From DASRFA01 sp035651755 (GTDB lineage: Bacteria > Desulfobacterota > Binatia > UBA12015), in NCBI GenBank assembly GCA_035651755.1, contig DASRFA010000054.1, positions 28,380 through 92,379 on the forward strand: a stretch of DNA of 64,000 nt, in the 5' to 3' direction. How positions within the stretch are numbered: the first letter of the stretch is position 1; the number at the start of each line of letters is the position of its first letter. Below are positions 9,701-17,855 of the stretch, in pieces. Made by a program: the position numbers and the translations under genes. Under the pieces are notes generated by a model, which worked only from the letters and a program-made list of their open reading frames with translations, searched no databases and was not told where the DNA came from.

Positions 9701-10386
9701 CGCAGCGACGCGCGTACGCGGCGCTCGCCGCCGCGATCCGCTCGGACCTCGCGCCGAAGCTCGCGAGCGGCGGCATCGAGCGGAACCGCATGCTCGTCCT
9801 GACCGCCCTCCTCCGGCTCCGGCAGATGGCGTGCGATCCTCGCCTCGTCGACCCGCGCCACAAGCCCGAGGACTCGGCGAAGCTCCTCGCGCTGCGCGAG
9901 CTCGTCTCGGAAGTCATCGCGGGCGGACGGCGCGCCCTCGTCTTCAGCCAGTTCGTCGAGCTGCTCTCGCTCGTTCGCCGCGACCTCGACGAGCGCGGCG
10001 TCCCGTACTCGTACCTCGACGGGCGCACGCGCGATCGCCAGGGCGTCATCGACGGGTTCGTGCAGGGCGCGCAGCCCGTGTTCCTGCTGAGCCTTCGCGC
10101 CGGCGGGACCGGCATCAACCTCGCCGCCGCCGACGTCGTCATCCACCTCGACCCGTGGTGGAACCCGGCGGTGGAGGACCAGGCGACCGACCGCGCGCAC
10201 CGGATCGGCCAGCAGCGAACGGTATCGGTCTACCGCATCGTCGCCGTCGGAACGATCGAGGAGGCGATCCTCCGCATGAAGGAGCGAAAGCGCGCGCTCG
10301 CGAGCGCCGTCATCGAGGAGAGCTCGGGCGCCTTCGCCGACCTCGACGCGAGCGACCTCGAGGAGCTGCTGCGCTTCAGCGGGTGA
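6703..10386 (+). CDS. SWIM zinc-finger SNF2-family helicase
   Basis: 1227 aa from ATG at 6703 (MSSERTHPPLARLETW). Near the N-terminus is a SWIM zinc finger, CHCDCAAFATSPPCPH (residues about 83-98), followed by a long Arg/Ala-rich middle region. The C-terminal ~480 residues form a complete Swi2/Snf2 motor: motif I LADDMGLGKTVQAL (about 752-765), LVVAPTSVALNWIREAERF, motif II LDEAQHIKN (about 851), LTGTPVENRLLELWSIL, and in the second RecA lobe VFSQFVELL, LSLRAGGTGINLAAADVV and DQATDRAHRIGQ. Bacterial SWIM-SNF2 proteins (HepA/RapA-like relatives) are DNA translocases thought to remodel nucleoprotein or RNA polymerase complexes. The order of the SWIM finger and motor is standard. No Shine-Dalgarno is evident. 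Confidence 0.93.
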   Translation: MSSERTHPPLARLETWLPGFDRAAAERVLGGDSRTDGAERDVRVEGRPRPLASQLVRARVREGAQEHEASAGLAPSGDLACHCDCAAFATSPPCPHVAALVRALGDSRPLREEVLAEARPAGGDGNASGAPPPTSSVPDRARALALVREHGIDGEGIRRRRGATLLDASFQGWRRRGDIRPLGDAVFHLAVEGPDPDQLDAAARLVVRVQPKAERRPFGPDDLESRRLPAAEWRLFEPLARAAAGAKTFAARGDKASLFLERAADAQLELREEGTGYPIHVLDAEVRPALRLRSPVDGEVGRHPVVVARAGDVEEDRQRLAAAWRRYRGERGAIAWDDFLRLVGVDPAALDARADAAADPHALDPVRVLEATWVAARRRPRTTPAEAEPELPGAVAFGDAVLFGGARAWAYLRPAHAFARVAHDVGPIALARLEAQPTILVSSPDVGRLPPLLREQFRGEGVQLPRREELGLPALPVPRVVLRLTGSPFSARATLEARYGNTAIALTPETRAHPDDPARNADVERGALELVAATTLALAAPAGRRRAAASASDAGAPDHWAAEGDAAVHFWTRDLPRLVAVAGTGEGIDEVVVPPGLRQIIVRGPIHASLAARTGRTGLIDVALRYATEGVDADVDEIRQALAAKRRWVKLTDGSVAELSERVASLASATRDVLRRSPTAELPRSAIGEIAAWRELADRADLDARVTSWSERLRNLAAADPGEIAGLRADLRAYQRTGVAWLQILADLGVGGILADDMGLGKTVQALALLAWRAARDGRAPSLVVAPTSVALNWIREAERFVPDLRPLLLHGIGRHERYEDVPDCDVVVTTYALLRRDVSRLRDIGFRYVILDEAQHIKNHAAATTAAAKSLRAEARLALTGTPVENRLLELWSILDFCNPGMLGTWRSFAQRYERPVAEALVDDDPAAGERDANGGPPDALVPEARDDGALAPAGPVLDEAASLRARIRPFVLRRTKADVQRDLPPKIETDVAVELTVAQRRAYAALAAAIRSDLAPKLASGGIERNRMLVLTALLRLRQMACDPRLVDPRHKPEDSAKLLALRELVSEVIAGGRRALVFSQFVELLSLVRRDLDERGVPYSYLDGRTRDRQGVIDGFVQGAQPVFLLSLRAGGTGINLAAADVVIHLDPWWNPAVEDQATDRAHRIGQQRTVSVYRIVAVGTIEEAILRMKERKRALASAVIEESSGAFADLDASDLEELLRFSG

Positions 10387-10395
10387 GTCTGGCCA

Positions 10396-10510
10396 TCGCA
10401 CGAGGGGATCGCTCCCCTCGCCCCGTCGGGCAAAGCCCACCGGGGCCCCAAGTTGTCGCACGAGGGGATCGCTCCCCTCGCCCCGTCGGGCAAAGCCCGC
10501 CGGGGCCCCA
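10396..10510. repeat. two tandem copies of a 55-bp hairpin-forming element
   Basis: Copy 1 (10396-10450) and copy 2 (10456-10510) differ at a single base (10439 A versus 10499 G) and are separated by 5 bp. Each copy contains two palindromes: CGAGGGG-6 nt-CCCCTCG, and a G+C-rich stem CCCCG..GGGC-AAA-GCCC..CGGGG. They lie just after the helicase stop, between convergent genes, where terminators and REP-like elements accumulate. No T-run follows, so classical intrinsic termination is not shown. Confidence 0.8.
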
Positions 10511-10575
10511 CTCCCCGCGGGCTCGCTTCGCTCGCACAGCAAGAGCGAACGGCGTCGCAGTCGGGCGTTGCTACC

Positions 10576-12177
10576 TTAGCTCTCGACGGTCGTCTTTTTG
10601 CGGCTCCCGCCCCCGCCGCGCGAGCGCGGCGCGCGCGCCGCCGGCTTTGCGGCCTTCGGGGTGCGCGGCTTTCGGGCCGTGGCGGCCGTCACCGCCGCCT
10701 TCCGGCGGCGGCTCGTCCGCCGTCCACCGGCAGCCTCGTCGCCTTCCGCCGATGCGCCGTCGCCGTCGCTCGCAGCCGGCTCTCCGCCGTTCGCGCCCTC
10801 GGCGACGATCGCGGCCGGGTCGGCCGACGCGGCGGTCGCCTCGGCGAACCGCTCGCCGCCATCCGGTCCGACGTCCTGCGCCGCGCCGCGATCGCCTTCC
10901 TGCGCGCTCGCGACGTCCGGCTCCATCGCGGTCGAAGACGGCGCACCGCCGCCGGCCGCCGGCGAAGCGGACGTGATCCGCCAGGCACCCTGGCGGTCGC
11001 GCTGCATGCGGAGGATGCCCTCGCGCTGGCCGAGGTGGACGAGCTCGGTCAGCGTACGGAAGCCGTAGGTCGTCTCGTCGAAGGTGGGGTCGGCGGCGCG
11101 GAGCCCCTGCGCGAGGTGGCGCACGTACATCGGCTTCCCGGCGCGCGACTCGGACACCTTGTCGACGACGGCTCGCAGGAGGCCGATCGCGTCCTCGGGC
11201 CGGCGCGTGCCCGCGGGCGCGGGCGCCGCAGGCGATGCGGCGGGGGCGACCGATGCCGTGGACCCGGCGGACGGGATCGCCTCGGCGGATCCGTTCCCGT
11301 CCGCGGCGGCCGGCTCCCCGTCTTCCGCGCTCGCGGCGGGCTCCGGCGGCGGCGGCGCCTCGGCGGCGGGCTGCGGGGCCGAGCGCGCATGCCGCGAGCG
11401 GCCGGACGGCCGAGCGCCGTCGCCGTTCGTCTCGACGAGATAGCCCTGGTCGATCCGGCGCAGGTGGAGGAAGCCGTGATCGTCCAGGCGCTGGATGAAC
11501 TCGCGGAACGACGAAGCTCCGTAGTCGCGCTCGCTGAAGGTCGAGTCGAGCTGGAGGAGCGTCGACTTGAGCGGGCCGAGCTGCGGCTCGACGCCGCGGT
11601 CGGCGAGGATCTTGAGCGCGCGCTGCACCTTTTCGAGCCCTTGCGACATCGGCAGGCGACCGCTCTGCCCGCCGCGGCTCTGCGACGGCGACCCCCGCCC
11701 GCTGCGGCTCGCCGACAGCAGGTTCTCGTACGAGATGAACTCGTGGCAGTTCCGCTGCAGCACGCCGCTCGTGAACGAGCGCCCGCCGACGACGAGCACG
11801 CGCTTCCCGAACTGCTTCAGCTTCTCGACGAGAGCGATGAAGTCCGAGTCGCCGCCCACGATCGCGAACACGCTGATGTGCGGGCGCGTGAACGCCATCT
11901 CGAGCGCGTCGACGACGAGGTTGATGTCGGCCCCGTTCTTGTCGCCGCGCGGCGTCACGTTCCGCTGCACCATGTGCACGGCGTGCTCGGTGAGCGTGCG
12001 GCTGTGCATGCCGGCGCGCGCCCAGTCGCCGTAGGCGCTCTTCGAGACCACCTCGCCGCGCTCCTTGAGAGCTTCCAGCACCAGCGAGAGGTCCAGTTCC
12101 GTGTTGAGCGTCGTCTTGACGCCGATCTCGATGTTGTCGAAGTCGATGAAGACCGCGACCTGAAGACGTTCTTCCAA
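10576..12177 (-). CDS. NYN-domain putative RNase with LOTUS/OST-HTH domains
   Basis: 533 aa if started at TTG 12177, which follows a G-rich RBS (GGGGGAAAC) and begins just before the fold. The frame stays open 48 codons further upstream to an ATG at 12321, but that extension looks non-coding. Residues ~5-160 form a NYN (PIN-like) nuclease domain: VAVFIDFDNIEIG, DINLVVDALEMA and IVGGDSDFIALVEKL supply the acidic metal-binding residues. Two OST-HTH/LOTUS RNA-binding modules follow (VQRALKILADRGVEPQLG... and LLRAVVDKVSESRAGKPMYV...). They are separated by an Ala/Pro/Glu-rich linker, and a long basic, Arg/Lys-rich tail ends the protein. The LabA/DUF88 family acts on RNA; targets are unknown. The tail suggests nucleic-acid contact. 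Confidence 0.88.
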   Translation of the reverse strand: MEERLQVAVFIDFDNIEIGVKTTLNTELDLSLVLEALKERGEVVSKSAYGDWARAGMHSRTLTEHAVHMVQRNVTPRGDKNGADINLVVDALEMAFTRPHISVFAIVGGDSDFIALVEKLKQFGKRVLVVGGRSFTSGVLQRNCHEFISYENLLSASRSGRGSPSQSRGGQSGRLPMSQGLEKVQRALKILADRGVEPQLGPLKSTLLQLDSTFSERDYGASSFREFIQRLDDHGFLHLRRIDQGYLVETNGDGARPSGRSRHARSAPQPAAEAPPPPEPAASAEDGEPAAADGNGSAEAIPSAGSTASVAPAASPAAPAPAGTRRPEDAIGLLRAVVDKVSESRAGKPMYVRHLAQGLRAADPTFDETTYGFRTLTELVHLGQREGILRMQRDRQGAWRITSASPAAGGGAPSSTAMEPDVASAQEGDRGAAQDVGPDGGERFAEATAASADPAAIVAEGANGGEPAASDGDGASAEGDEAAGGRRTSRRRKAAVTAATARKPRTPKAAKPAARAPRSRGGGGSRKKTTVES

Positions 12178-12375
12178 GTTTCCCCCGGTCAGCGCGCCGC
12201 GTCGATTCCCCGGTCCGACCTCCCTGTGAGGCGGGCACGGGTCGATTTTCGGACGCCCAGCGCGCGCGTTTCTTTGATGGAGTAAAACACGACGGCGGCC
12301 CGCGCGCACATGGAGTCGCAAGGCGGTCCGACCCGGTGCGTGGAGGGCGCCCCGCTCGCATCGCCGTCGTGCGGG

Positions 12376-13590
12376 TCAGCGGCCGTCGAGGACGGCGGTC
12401 AGCGTCCGGCCGGCGGCCGCTCGCCGCCACGCGGCGTGGATCGCGCGCGGATCGAGCCCACTGACGATGCGCTCCGCGTCGTCGATCCACGGGAAGCCCG
12501 AGAGCGCCGAGTCGGCGTGCGCCAGCGCGCGATCGAGCCGCCGCTCGGCGAGCGAGGCGTAGCGGTAGCGCCGCTTCTTCCGCGCCCGCTCGATGTCGGC
12601 GGGAGCGAAGCCTTCGCGCGCCGCGCGCTCGACGACGCCGTCGATCACGCGGCGGAGGCGGCGCGCCTGGCCGGGGTGGGCGCTCGCCGACAGGATCGCG
12701 GTGCCCCAACGGCTTCCCCACTCGAGGTCGGCGGCGACGTCGTAGCCGAGCCCGTGCTGCTCGCGGATCGCCTGGAACAGCATGCTGTCGGGGTCGGCGC
12801 CGACGAGATCGAGGGCGACCGCGAGCGCGAGGAGGCTCGCGGGCGCGGGATCGACCTCGAGGTAGCGCGCGACGTACGCCTGGCCGTGCGGGCCCCCGCG
12901 CACGGGCAGGGTCCCGGTCTTCCCGCGCCGTGCACCCGCCCCGGCGAGCGGCCGTCCGACGCGGTCGGTCGCCACGTGCCGTGCGAGCGCGCGCCGCACC
13001 TTGGCCTCGGACACGCCCCCGACGATCGCGAGCGCGGCGTTCGCGTTCACGAACCCGCGACGCAGGAAGGCGACGACGTCGGACGGCTCCATCGCGCGCA
13101 GCGAGCCGATCGTGCCGCAGATCGGGTGGCCGATCGGCTCTCCGAAGAACGCGCCCCAGCCGCGCTCGTTCACGTAGTCGACCGGATCGTCGCGGTAGCC
13201 GCGGATCTCGTCCTCGACGATGCGGCGCTCCTTCCGGAAGCGCTTGGGGTCGACGCGCGAGCGGTAGAACTGATCGGCGATGAGCTCGAGCGCGTCGTCG
13301 AAGTCGTCATTGAAGATCTCGATCGTGAGAGCGATCGACTCGTAGCCGGTGGACGCGTTGTGGTTGCCGCCGACCTCGGCGGCGCGCCGGTTCAGGGCGA
13401 GCTGGTCGAGCTTGGCGGTTCCCTGGAACAGCATGTGCTCCGCCATGTGGGCGAGGCCGGGAAGCCGCCCGTCGTAGCGCGCGCCGGCGTTCACGCTGAG
13501 CGCGACCGCGGTGATCGGCCCGGGGGTCGGGTCGAGGACGATCCGGAGACCGCGGAACCGAAACCGACGCAGACGTGAAGCTCTCGCCAT
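12376..13590 (-). CDS. M16 (pitrilysin/insulinase-type) zinc metallopeptidase
   Basis: 404 aa from ATG at 13590 (MARASRLRRFRFRGLRIVLD). The inverted zinc motif HxxEH is present as GLAHMAEHMLFQGT (about residues 48-52), with the downstream Glu ligand in RRIVEDEIRGYRDDP, about 75 residues later. The rest matches one M16 catalytic half (N-domain) plus one inactive half (IREQHGLGYDVAADL, typical of the C-domain). The length fits the short two-domain class (PqqF/YmxG-like processing proteases) that works as a homodimer or with an inactive partner. No signal peptide, so it is likely cytosolic. It is divergent from glpX. Confidence 0.9.
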   Translation of the reverse strand: MARASRLRRFRFRGLRIVLDPTPGPITAVALSVNAGARYDGRLPGLAHMAEHMLFQGTAKLDQLALNRRAAEVGGNHNASTGYESIALTIEIFNDDFDDALELIADQFYRSRVDPKRFRKERRIVEDEIRGYRDDPVDYVNERGWGAFFGEPIGHPICGTIGSLRAMEPSDVVAFLRRGFVNANAALAIVGGVSEAKVRRALARHVATDRVGRPLAGAGARRGKTGTLPVRGGPHGQAYVARYLEVDPAPASLLALAVALDLVGADPDSMLFQAIREQHGLGYDVAADLEWGSRWGTAILSASAHPGQARRLRRVIDGVVERAAREGFAPADIERARKKRRYRYASLAERRLDRALAHADSALSGFPWIDDAERIVSGLDPRAIHAAWRRAAAGRTLTAVLDGR

Positions 13591-13697
13591 GGGCGACCGA
13601 TTGTAGCTGTCGGCTGCATGGTGCAACCTGCTAGGCTCTCCGCCCCGGCAGGCGGGAAATTTCGGCTGCCCGGCACGAGAAAGCGAGGGATTCGAGG

Positions 13698-14672
13698 ATG
13701 ATCGAGGACGCCCTTTCCAAGGAGTTCCTGCGGGTCACGGAGGCCGCGGCGATCGATTCGGCGCGGACGATGGGCCGGGGCGACCGCCGGCACTCCGACC
13801 ACGTCGCCGTCGAGGCGATGCGGAAGGAGATGGACACGCTCCCGATGCGGGGCGAGGTCGTGATCGGCGAGGGCGAGCGCGACGAGGCGCCGATGCTCTT
13901 CATCGGCGAGCACGTCGGCCGCGCGCAATCAGACGATCCCGAGGTCGACATCGCCGTCGATCCGCTCGAGGGCACGAACCTGTGTGCAACCGGCGCTCCG
14001 GGCGCGATCGCGGTCCTCGCCGCGTCGAGCCGCGGCGGGCTCCTGAAGGCGCCCGATTGCTACATGGACAAGATCGTCGTCGGACCCGCGGCGCGCGGCG
14101 CCGTGCACCTCGACGCGACCGTGTCCGAGAACCTGAGCGCGGTCGCGAAGCGCCTCGACCGGGCCGTCAAGGACCTGGTCGTCATCGTCCTCGACCGCCC
14201 TCGCCACGAGAAGCTGATCGACGACATCCGGACCGCCGGCGCGCGCATCCGCCTCATCAGCGACGGCGACCTCTCCGCCGGCATCTCGGCCGCCGTCCGC
14301 GGCACGAACGTCCACGCCGTCATGGGGATCGGCGGCGCGCCCGAGGGCGTTCTCACCGCGGCGGCGCTCCGCTGCCTGAACGGCGGCATGCAGGGCCGGC
14401 TCGTCCCGACCAAGGACGGACAGGAGGAGCGCATGCGCGCCATGGGGATCACCGATCCCAAGCGCATCTACACCGAGCGCGACCTCGCGCCCGGGAAGGA
14501 GATCCTCTTCGCCGCCTCCGGCGTGACCGACGGCCCGCTCATGCGCGGCGTCCGCTTCTTCGGGCACGGCATCCGGACCAGCTCCGTCCTGATGTCCCTC
14601 CAGCACCGGCGGATCCGGTTCATCGACACGGTCCACGTCGCCGACAAGCCCGACGCGGTCATCGAGTTCTGA
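13698..14672 (+). CDS. glpX: class II fructose-1,6-bisphosphatase
   Basis: 324 aa, standard length. Class II (GlpX) signatures are continuous: AAIDSARTMGRGDRRHSDH near the N-terminus, VVIGEGERDEAPMLFIGE (metal-binding Glu/Asp), DIAVDPLEGTNLCATG (substrate and metal loop), YMDKIVVGP, and LISDGDLSAGI, GIGGAPEGVLTAAALRCL. It converts fructose-1,6-bisphosphate to fructose-6-phosphate in gluconeogenesis, and in some lineages also hydrolyses sedoheptulose-1,7-bisphosphate. A GAGGGA ribosome-binding site sits 7 nt before the ATG. The 3' end overlaps the convergent DUF2064 gene by 14 bp. Confidence 0.97.
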   Translation: MIEDALSKEFLRVTEAAAIDSARTMGRGDRRHSDHVAVEAMRKEMDTLPMRGEVVIGEGERDEAPMLFIGEHVGRAQSDDPEVDIAVDPLEGTNLCATGAPGAIAVLAASSRGGLLKAPDCYMDKIVVGPAARGAVHLDATVSENLSAVAKRLDRAVKDLVVIVLDRPRHEKLIDDIRTAGARIRLISDGDLSAGISAAVRGTNVHAVMGIGGAPEGVLTAAALRCLNGGMQGRLVPTKDGQEERMRAMGITDPKRIYTERDLAPGKEILFAASGVTDGPLMRGVRFFGHGIRTSSVLMSLQHRRIRFIDTVHVADKPDAVIEF

Positions 14673-15321
14673 GGGCCCGCGACGTCGCGGGCAGGGCGGC
14701 GGCGAGGTCGGGGCGCGCGGCGAGCAGGCCGCGGAGACGCGCGACGTCGCTTTCGTCATCGACGTCGAAGTCGCGTGCGAGGAGCGCCACCGCGAGGCCG
14801 AGCTCGCGCGCGCGGCGGAGCGTCCGGGCGAGCACTTCGGGAGTGCTCCACGGGATGCCGCTGAAGACCTCGTGCGGCTCCCTCATCGCGATCAGATAGT
14901 AGCCGCCGTCGTCGGCAGGGCCGAGGACGAGGTCGGCGTGCGCGAGCCTCGCGAACGCATCGGCGACGGTTGCGGGCGCCAGCTGCGGCATGTCGGAGCC
15001 GACGATCGCGCACGCGCCGTAGCCTTCCCGGCGCGCGCGCTCGAAGGCCGACCGCATGCGGTCGCCCAGGTCGGCGCCCTGCTGCGGTCGGCACGCTTCG
15101 CGCGCGATCCCGAAGCGCTCGGCGAAGCCGCCTTCCGGCGGGGCGATCTCCCAGCGCACGTCGTCCGTCGCCCCCGCGAGCCGCGCCGCCAGATCCTCGA
15201 CGAAGGCCGCGTAGAGCTCGGCGGCGGCCTCCGGCCCGATCGCGCGCGCGAGCCTGGTCTTGACCGCACCCGGCACGGGGTCGCGCGCGAAGATCACGAG
15301 AAGTCTCCGGTCCGCCGGCAT
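14659..15321 (-). CDS. DUF2064 / TIGR04282-type nucleotidyl- or glycosyl-transferase
   Basis: 220 aa from ATG at 15321. It has a GT-A-like N-terminus, LLVIFARDPVPGAVKTRLAR, with the Lys-Thr-Arg of nucleotide-sugar transferases. GSDMPQLAP (DxD-like metal motif region) and LGPADDGGYYLIAM follow, then FSGIPWSTPEVLARTL. These are the hallmarks of the family annotated DUF2064 / TIGR04282, named after arsenosugar biosynthesis glycosyltransferases but broadly distributed. The usual SAM or family-2 glycosyltransferase partners are absent here. The reaction is therefore uncertain. Divergent from the acyl-CoA dehydrogenase operon across 184 bp. Confidence 0.85.
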   Translation of the reverse strand: MPADRRLLVIFARDPVPGAVKTRLARAIGPEAAAELYAAFVEDLAARLAGATDDVRWEIAPPEGGFAERFGIAREACRPQQGADLGDRMRSAFERARREGYGACAIVGSDMPQLAPATVADAFARLAHADLVLGPADDGGYYLIAMREPHEVFSGIPWSTPEVLARTLRRARELGLAVALLARDFDVDDESDVARLRGLLAARPDLAAALPATSRALRTR

Positions 15322-15505
15322 CGCCGTCGCGATTGCGCCATACGGTCGCCGGCCGGGCAATCCCGGTTGCTTCTCGCTTCGCGGCGCTCACCGGTGAACT
15401 TTTCTGCGGGTGGCGGAGTTGCTACAGACGCAGGGCCCGCGACTCGCCTGCGCGTAATCGGCGCGGCGAAACCGTTCCTCGCCAACCTTCCCGGGAGCCG
15501 CAAGC

Positions 15506-16735
15506 ATGGATCTCAGCTTCAGCGCCGAATACGAGAAATTCCGGTCCGAGGTGCGCGCGTTCCTGGCCGAGAACTGGTCGGCCGCGGACGCCGCGCAGGA
15601 GCCGCCGACCGACGATCGCAACGCGCTCGCCGGCCCGGTCCGCACCGATCGCCGCGCGACCGAGTTCCGCGAAAAGGCGATCGGACGCGGCTACCTCTAC
15701 CGCCACGTGCCGAAGCGCTGGGGCGGGAGCGAGCTCTCACCCGATCCGCTGGCGCAGACGATCGTCGCCGACGAGTTCCGGAAGGCGAAGGCGCCGCACG
15801 AGATGATCGGCCAGGGGCCGAGCATGCTCGTTCCGACCCTCATCGAGCACGGCACCGAGGAGCAGAAGGAGAGGTTCATCCGCGGCACGATCCTCGGCCA
15901 GATCCGCTGGTGCCAGGGCTACTCGGAGCCCGGCTCCGGATCCGACCTCGCCTCGCTGCGCACCAAGGGCGTTCGCGACGGCGACTTCTGGGTGATCAAC
16001 GGACAGAAGATCTGGACGTCGGACGCCGTCGGCGCCGACTGGATGTTCTGCCTCGTCCGGACCGAGCCCGACGCGCCCAAGCACGAGGGCATCAGCTACA
16101 TCCTGATCGACATGAAGACGCCGGGCATCACCGTGCGTCCGCTCCGCCAGATGACCGGCACCGCCGACTTCAACGAGGTGTTCCTCGAGAACGTGCGCGT
16201 CCCCTACTCGAACATCGTCGGCAAGCGCGGTCAGGGCTGGATCGTCTCGCGCTCGACGCTGAAGCACGAGCGCGCGCTCATCGGGTCGGCGAGCATGAGC
16301 CGGCGCGTCTTCGACGGCGCGGCGATGCTCGCGCAGTTCACGAACGTCCGCGGCACGCCGGCGATCAAAGACCCGGTCATCCGCGACCGCCTGGTGCAGC
16401 TCGAGGCGAAGCTTCTCGCGAGCGAGTACCACGGCTACCGTCAGCTCACGATGAGCGCGCGCGGCGAGGAGCCCGGCATGGCGGCGCTCGTCATGAAGCT
16501 CTACTCGACGGTGCTCGGCTACGAGATCGCGAAGCTCGCGATGGACGTCCTCGGCGATCGCGGCGTGCTCGCGCCCGGCGAGAGCGAGGCCCCCGGCATG
16601 GGGATGCTCGTCTCGGCGTACATGTGGTCGCTCGGCGTGCTGATCGCCGGCGGCACCGCGAACATCCAGCGCAACATCATCGCCGAGCGCGGGCTCGGCC
16701 TGCCGCGCGACGCCGCCGCGTCGGCGAAGAAGTGA
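15506..16735 (+). CDS. acyl-CoA dehydrogenase (large partner)
   Basis: 409 aa, starting MDLSFSAEYEKFRSEVRAFL, with GGGAG-type RBS 8 nt upstream. It shows the FAD/acyl-CoA fold blocks: WCQGYSEPGSGSDLASLRTK, FWVINGQKIWTSDA, and ILIDMKTPGITVRPLRQMTG. The family oxidises acyl-CoA to trans-2-enoyl-CoA and passes electrons to ETF. The next gene, 15 bp downstream, encodes a second shorter family member. Adjacent unequal pairs often form alpha2beta2 heteromers in steroid side-chain degradation (ChsE4/ChsE5-like). I did not identify a convincing catalytic base in this partner; heteromer formation is inference. Confidence 0.93.
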   Translation: MDLSFSAEYEKFRSEVRAFLAENWSAADAAQEPPTDDRNALAGPVRTDRRATEFREKAIGRGYLYRHVPKRWGGSELSPDPLAQTIVADEFRKAKAPHEMIGQGPSMLVPTLIEHGTEEQKERFIRGTILGQIRWCQGYSEPGSGSDLASLRTKGVRDGDFWVINGQKIWTSDAVGADWMFCLVRTEPDAPKHEGISYILIDMKTPGITVRPLRQMTGTADFNEVFLENVRVPYSNIVGKRGQGWIVSRSTLKHERALIGSASMSRRVFDGAAMLAQFTNVRGTPAIKDPVIRDRLVQLEAKLLASEYHGYRQLTMSARGEEPGMAALVMKLYSTVLGYEIAKLAMDVLGDRGVLAPGESEAPGMGMLVSAYMWSLGVLIAGGTANIQRNIIAERGLGLPRDAAASAKK

Positions 16736-16750
16736 GGCGGGAGCGATCGC

Positions 16751-17839
16751 ATGGACTTCGGACTCTCGCAGGACCAGATCCTCCTCAAGGAGACCATCCG
16801 CCGCTTCCTCGACGAGCAGTGCCCGACGACGCGCGTCCGCCGGGTGATGGAGAGCGACGGCGGCCACGACCCGGAGCTCTGGTCGGGCCTGGTCGAGCTC
16901 GGCACCCTCGGTCTCGCCATCCCCGCCGAGCACGGCGGCGCCGGCCTCGAGCTGCTCGATCTCGCGCTCGCCGCCGAGGAGCTCGGCTACAACGCGACGC
17001 CCGGCCCGTTCCTCGGCTCCGCGCTCGCGGCGGTCGCGATCGCCGAGGGCGGGAGCGACGCGCAGAAGCGCGCCTGGCTTCCGAAGCTCGCCGACGGGAG
17101 CGCGATCGGCACGTTCGCGCTCGGCGAGGCCGACGGCGAGTGGTCGCCCGAGGCCGTCCGCGCGAACGCCGAAGGCGGCAAGCTCACGGGCGTGAAGCAC
17201 CTCGTCCCGTACGGCGCGCTCGCGGACGTGCTCCTCGTGGCCGCGCGCGACGCGAGCGGTCCGGGCCTCTTCCTCGTCGACAAGGCCGGTGGCGCGATCG
17301 CCGCGAGGGATCTCGGGGGCGTCGACATGACGCGCCGGCTCTCGCTCGTGAAGCTCGAGGGTGCGCGCGCGGAGAAGCTTCCCGGCGGGCTCGCCGCGGC
17401 GAAGCGCACCCGCGACGCGGCCTGCATCCTGCTGGCGGCGGACGCGTACGGCGGCTGCCGGCGGATGATCGACATGGCGGCCGGCTACGCGAAGGAGCGC
17501 GAGCAGTTCGGTCAGATCATCGGCGCCTTCCAGGCCGTCAAGCACCAGCTCGCGAACCTCGCCTGCGACCTCGAGCCGTCGCTCTCCCTCTGGTGGTACT
17601 CGGCGCACGCCTTCGACCGCATCCGCGACCAGTCCGAGCGGCACGCCGCGCTCGTGAAGCCGCACCTGACCGACCTCTTCGACCGGGTCGCCCGCGACAC
17701 GACCGAGCTCCACGGCGGCATCGGCTTCACCTGGGAGTACGACCTCCACCTCTGGTTCCGGCGCGCGATCTACGACCGCGGCGCCTTCGGCGACGCGGCC
17801 TACCATCGCGCCCGCGCCGCCGACCTCGCGGGCTGGTGA
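16751..17839 (+). CDS. acyl-CoA dehydrogenase (small partner)
   Basis: 362 aa, MDFGLSQDQILLKETIRRFL, with GGGAG 7 nt before the ATG. N-terminal helical domain, then LGTLGLAIPAEHGGAGLELLDL, and a C-terminal domain with YAKEREQFGQIIGAFQAVKHQLA and TTELHGGIGFTWEYDLHLWFRRA. The latter is the Gly-rich FAD-contact loop with a Glu in the usual position after GFTW. It is shorter than typical homotetrameric ACADs (~380-390 aa), consistent with a heteromeric partner for the preceding gene. Both genes are followed 16 bp later by efpL, so the three are probably one transcript. The substrate is likely a long or branched acyl-CoA but is not determined. Confidence 0.93.
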   Translation: MDFGLSQDQILLKETIRRFLDEQCPTTRVRRVMESDGGHDPELWSGLVELGTLGLAIPAEHGGAGLELLDLALAAEELGYNATPGPFLGSALAAVAIAEGGSDAQKRAWLPKLADGSAIGTFALGEADGEWSPEAVRANAEGGKLTGVKHLVPYGALADVLLVAARDASGPGLFLVDKAGGAIAARDLGGVDMTRRLSLVKLEGARAEKLPGGLAAAKRTRDAACILLAADAYGGCRRMIDMAAGYAKEREQFGQIIGAFQAVKHQLANLACDLEPSLSLWWYSAHAFDRIRDQSERHAALVKPHLTDLFDRVARDTTELHGGIGFTWEYDLHLWFRRAIYDRGAFGDAAYHRARAADLAGW

Positions 17840-17855
17840 GGCTCGGGAGCGGGCG

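Noticed and set aside
10230..10511. 93-codon minus ORF with an apparent 20-residue peptide repeat
   Set aside because: The repeat is just the translated 55-bp hairpin element, not a protein repeat.
6535..10542. 1335-codon minus-strand open frame across the SNF2 gene
   Set aside because: Shadow of the well-supported helicase; no domain, and it runs through the hairpin repeat.
12178..12321. 48-codon N-terminal extension of the NYN protein to an ATG at 12321
   Set aside because: Composition looks non-coding and the TTG at 12177 has a G-rich RBS right before the conserved fold.
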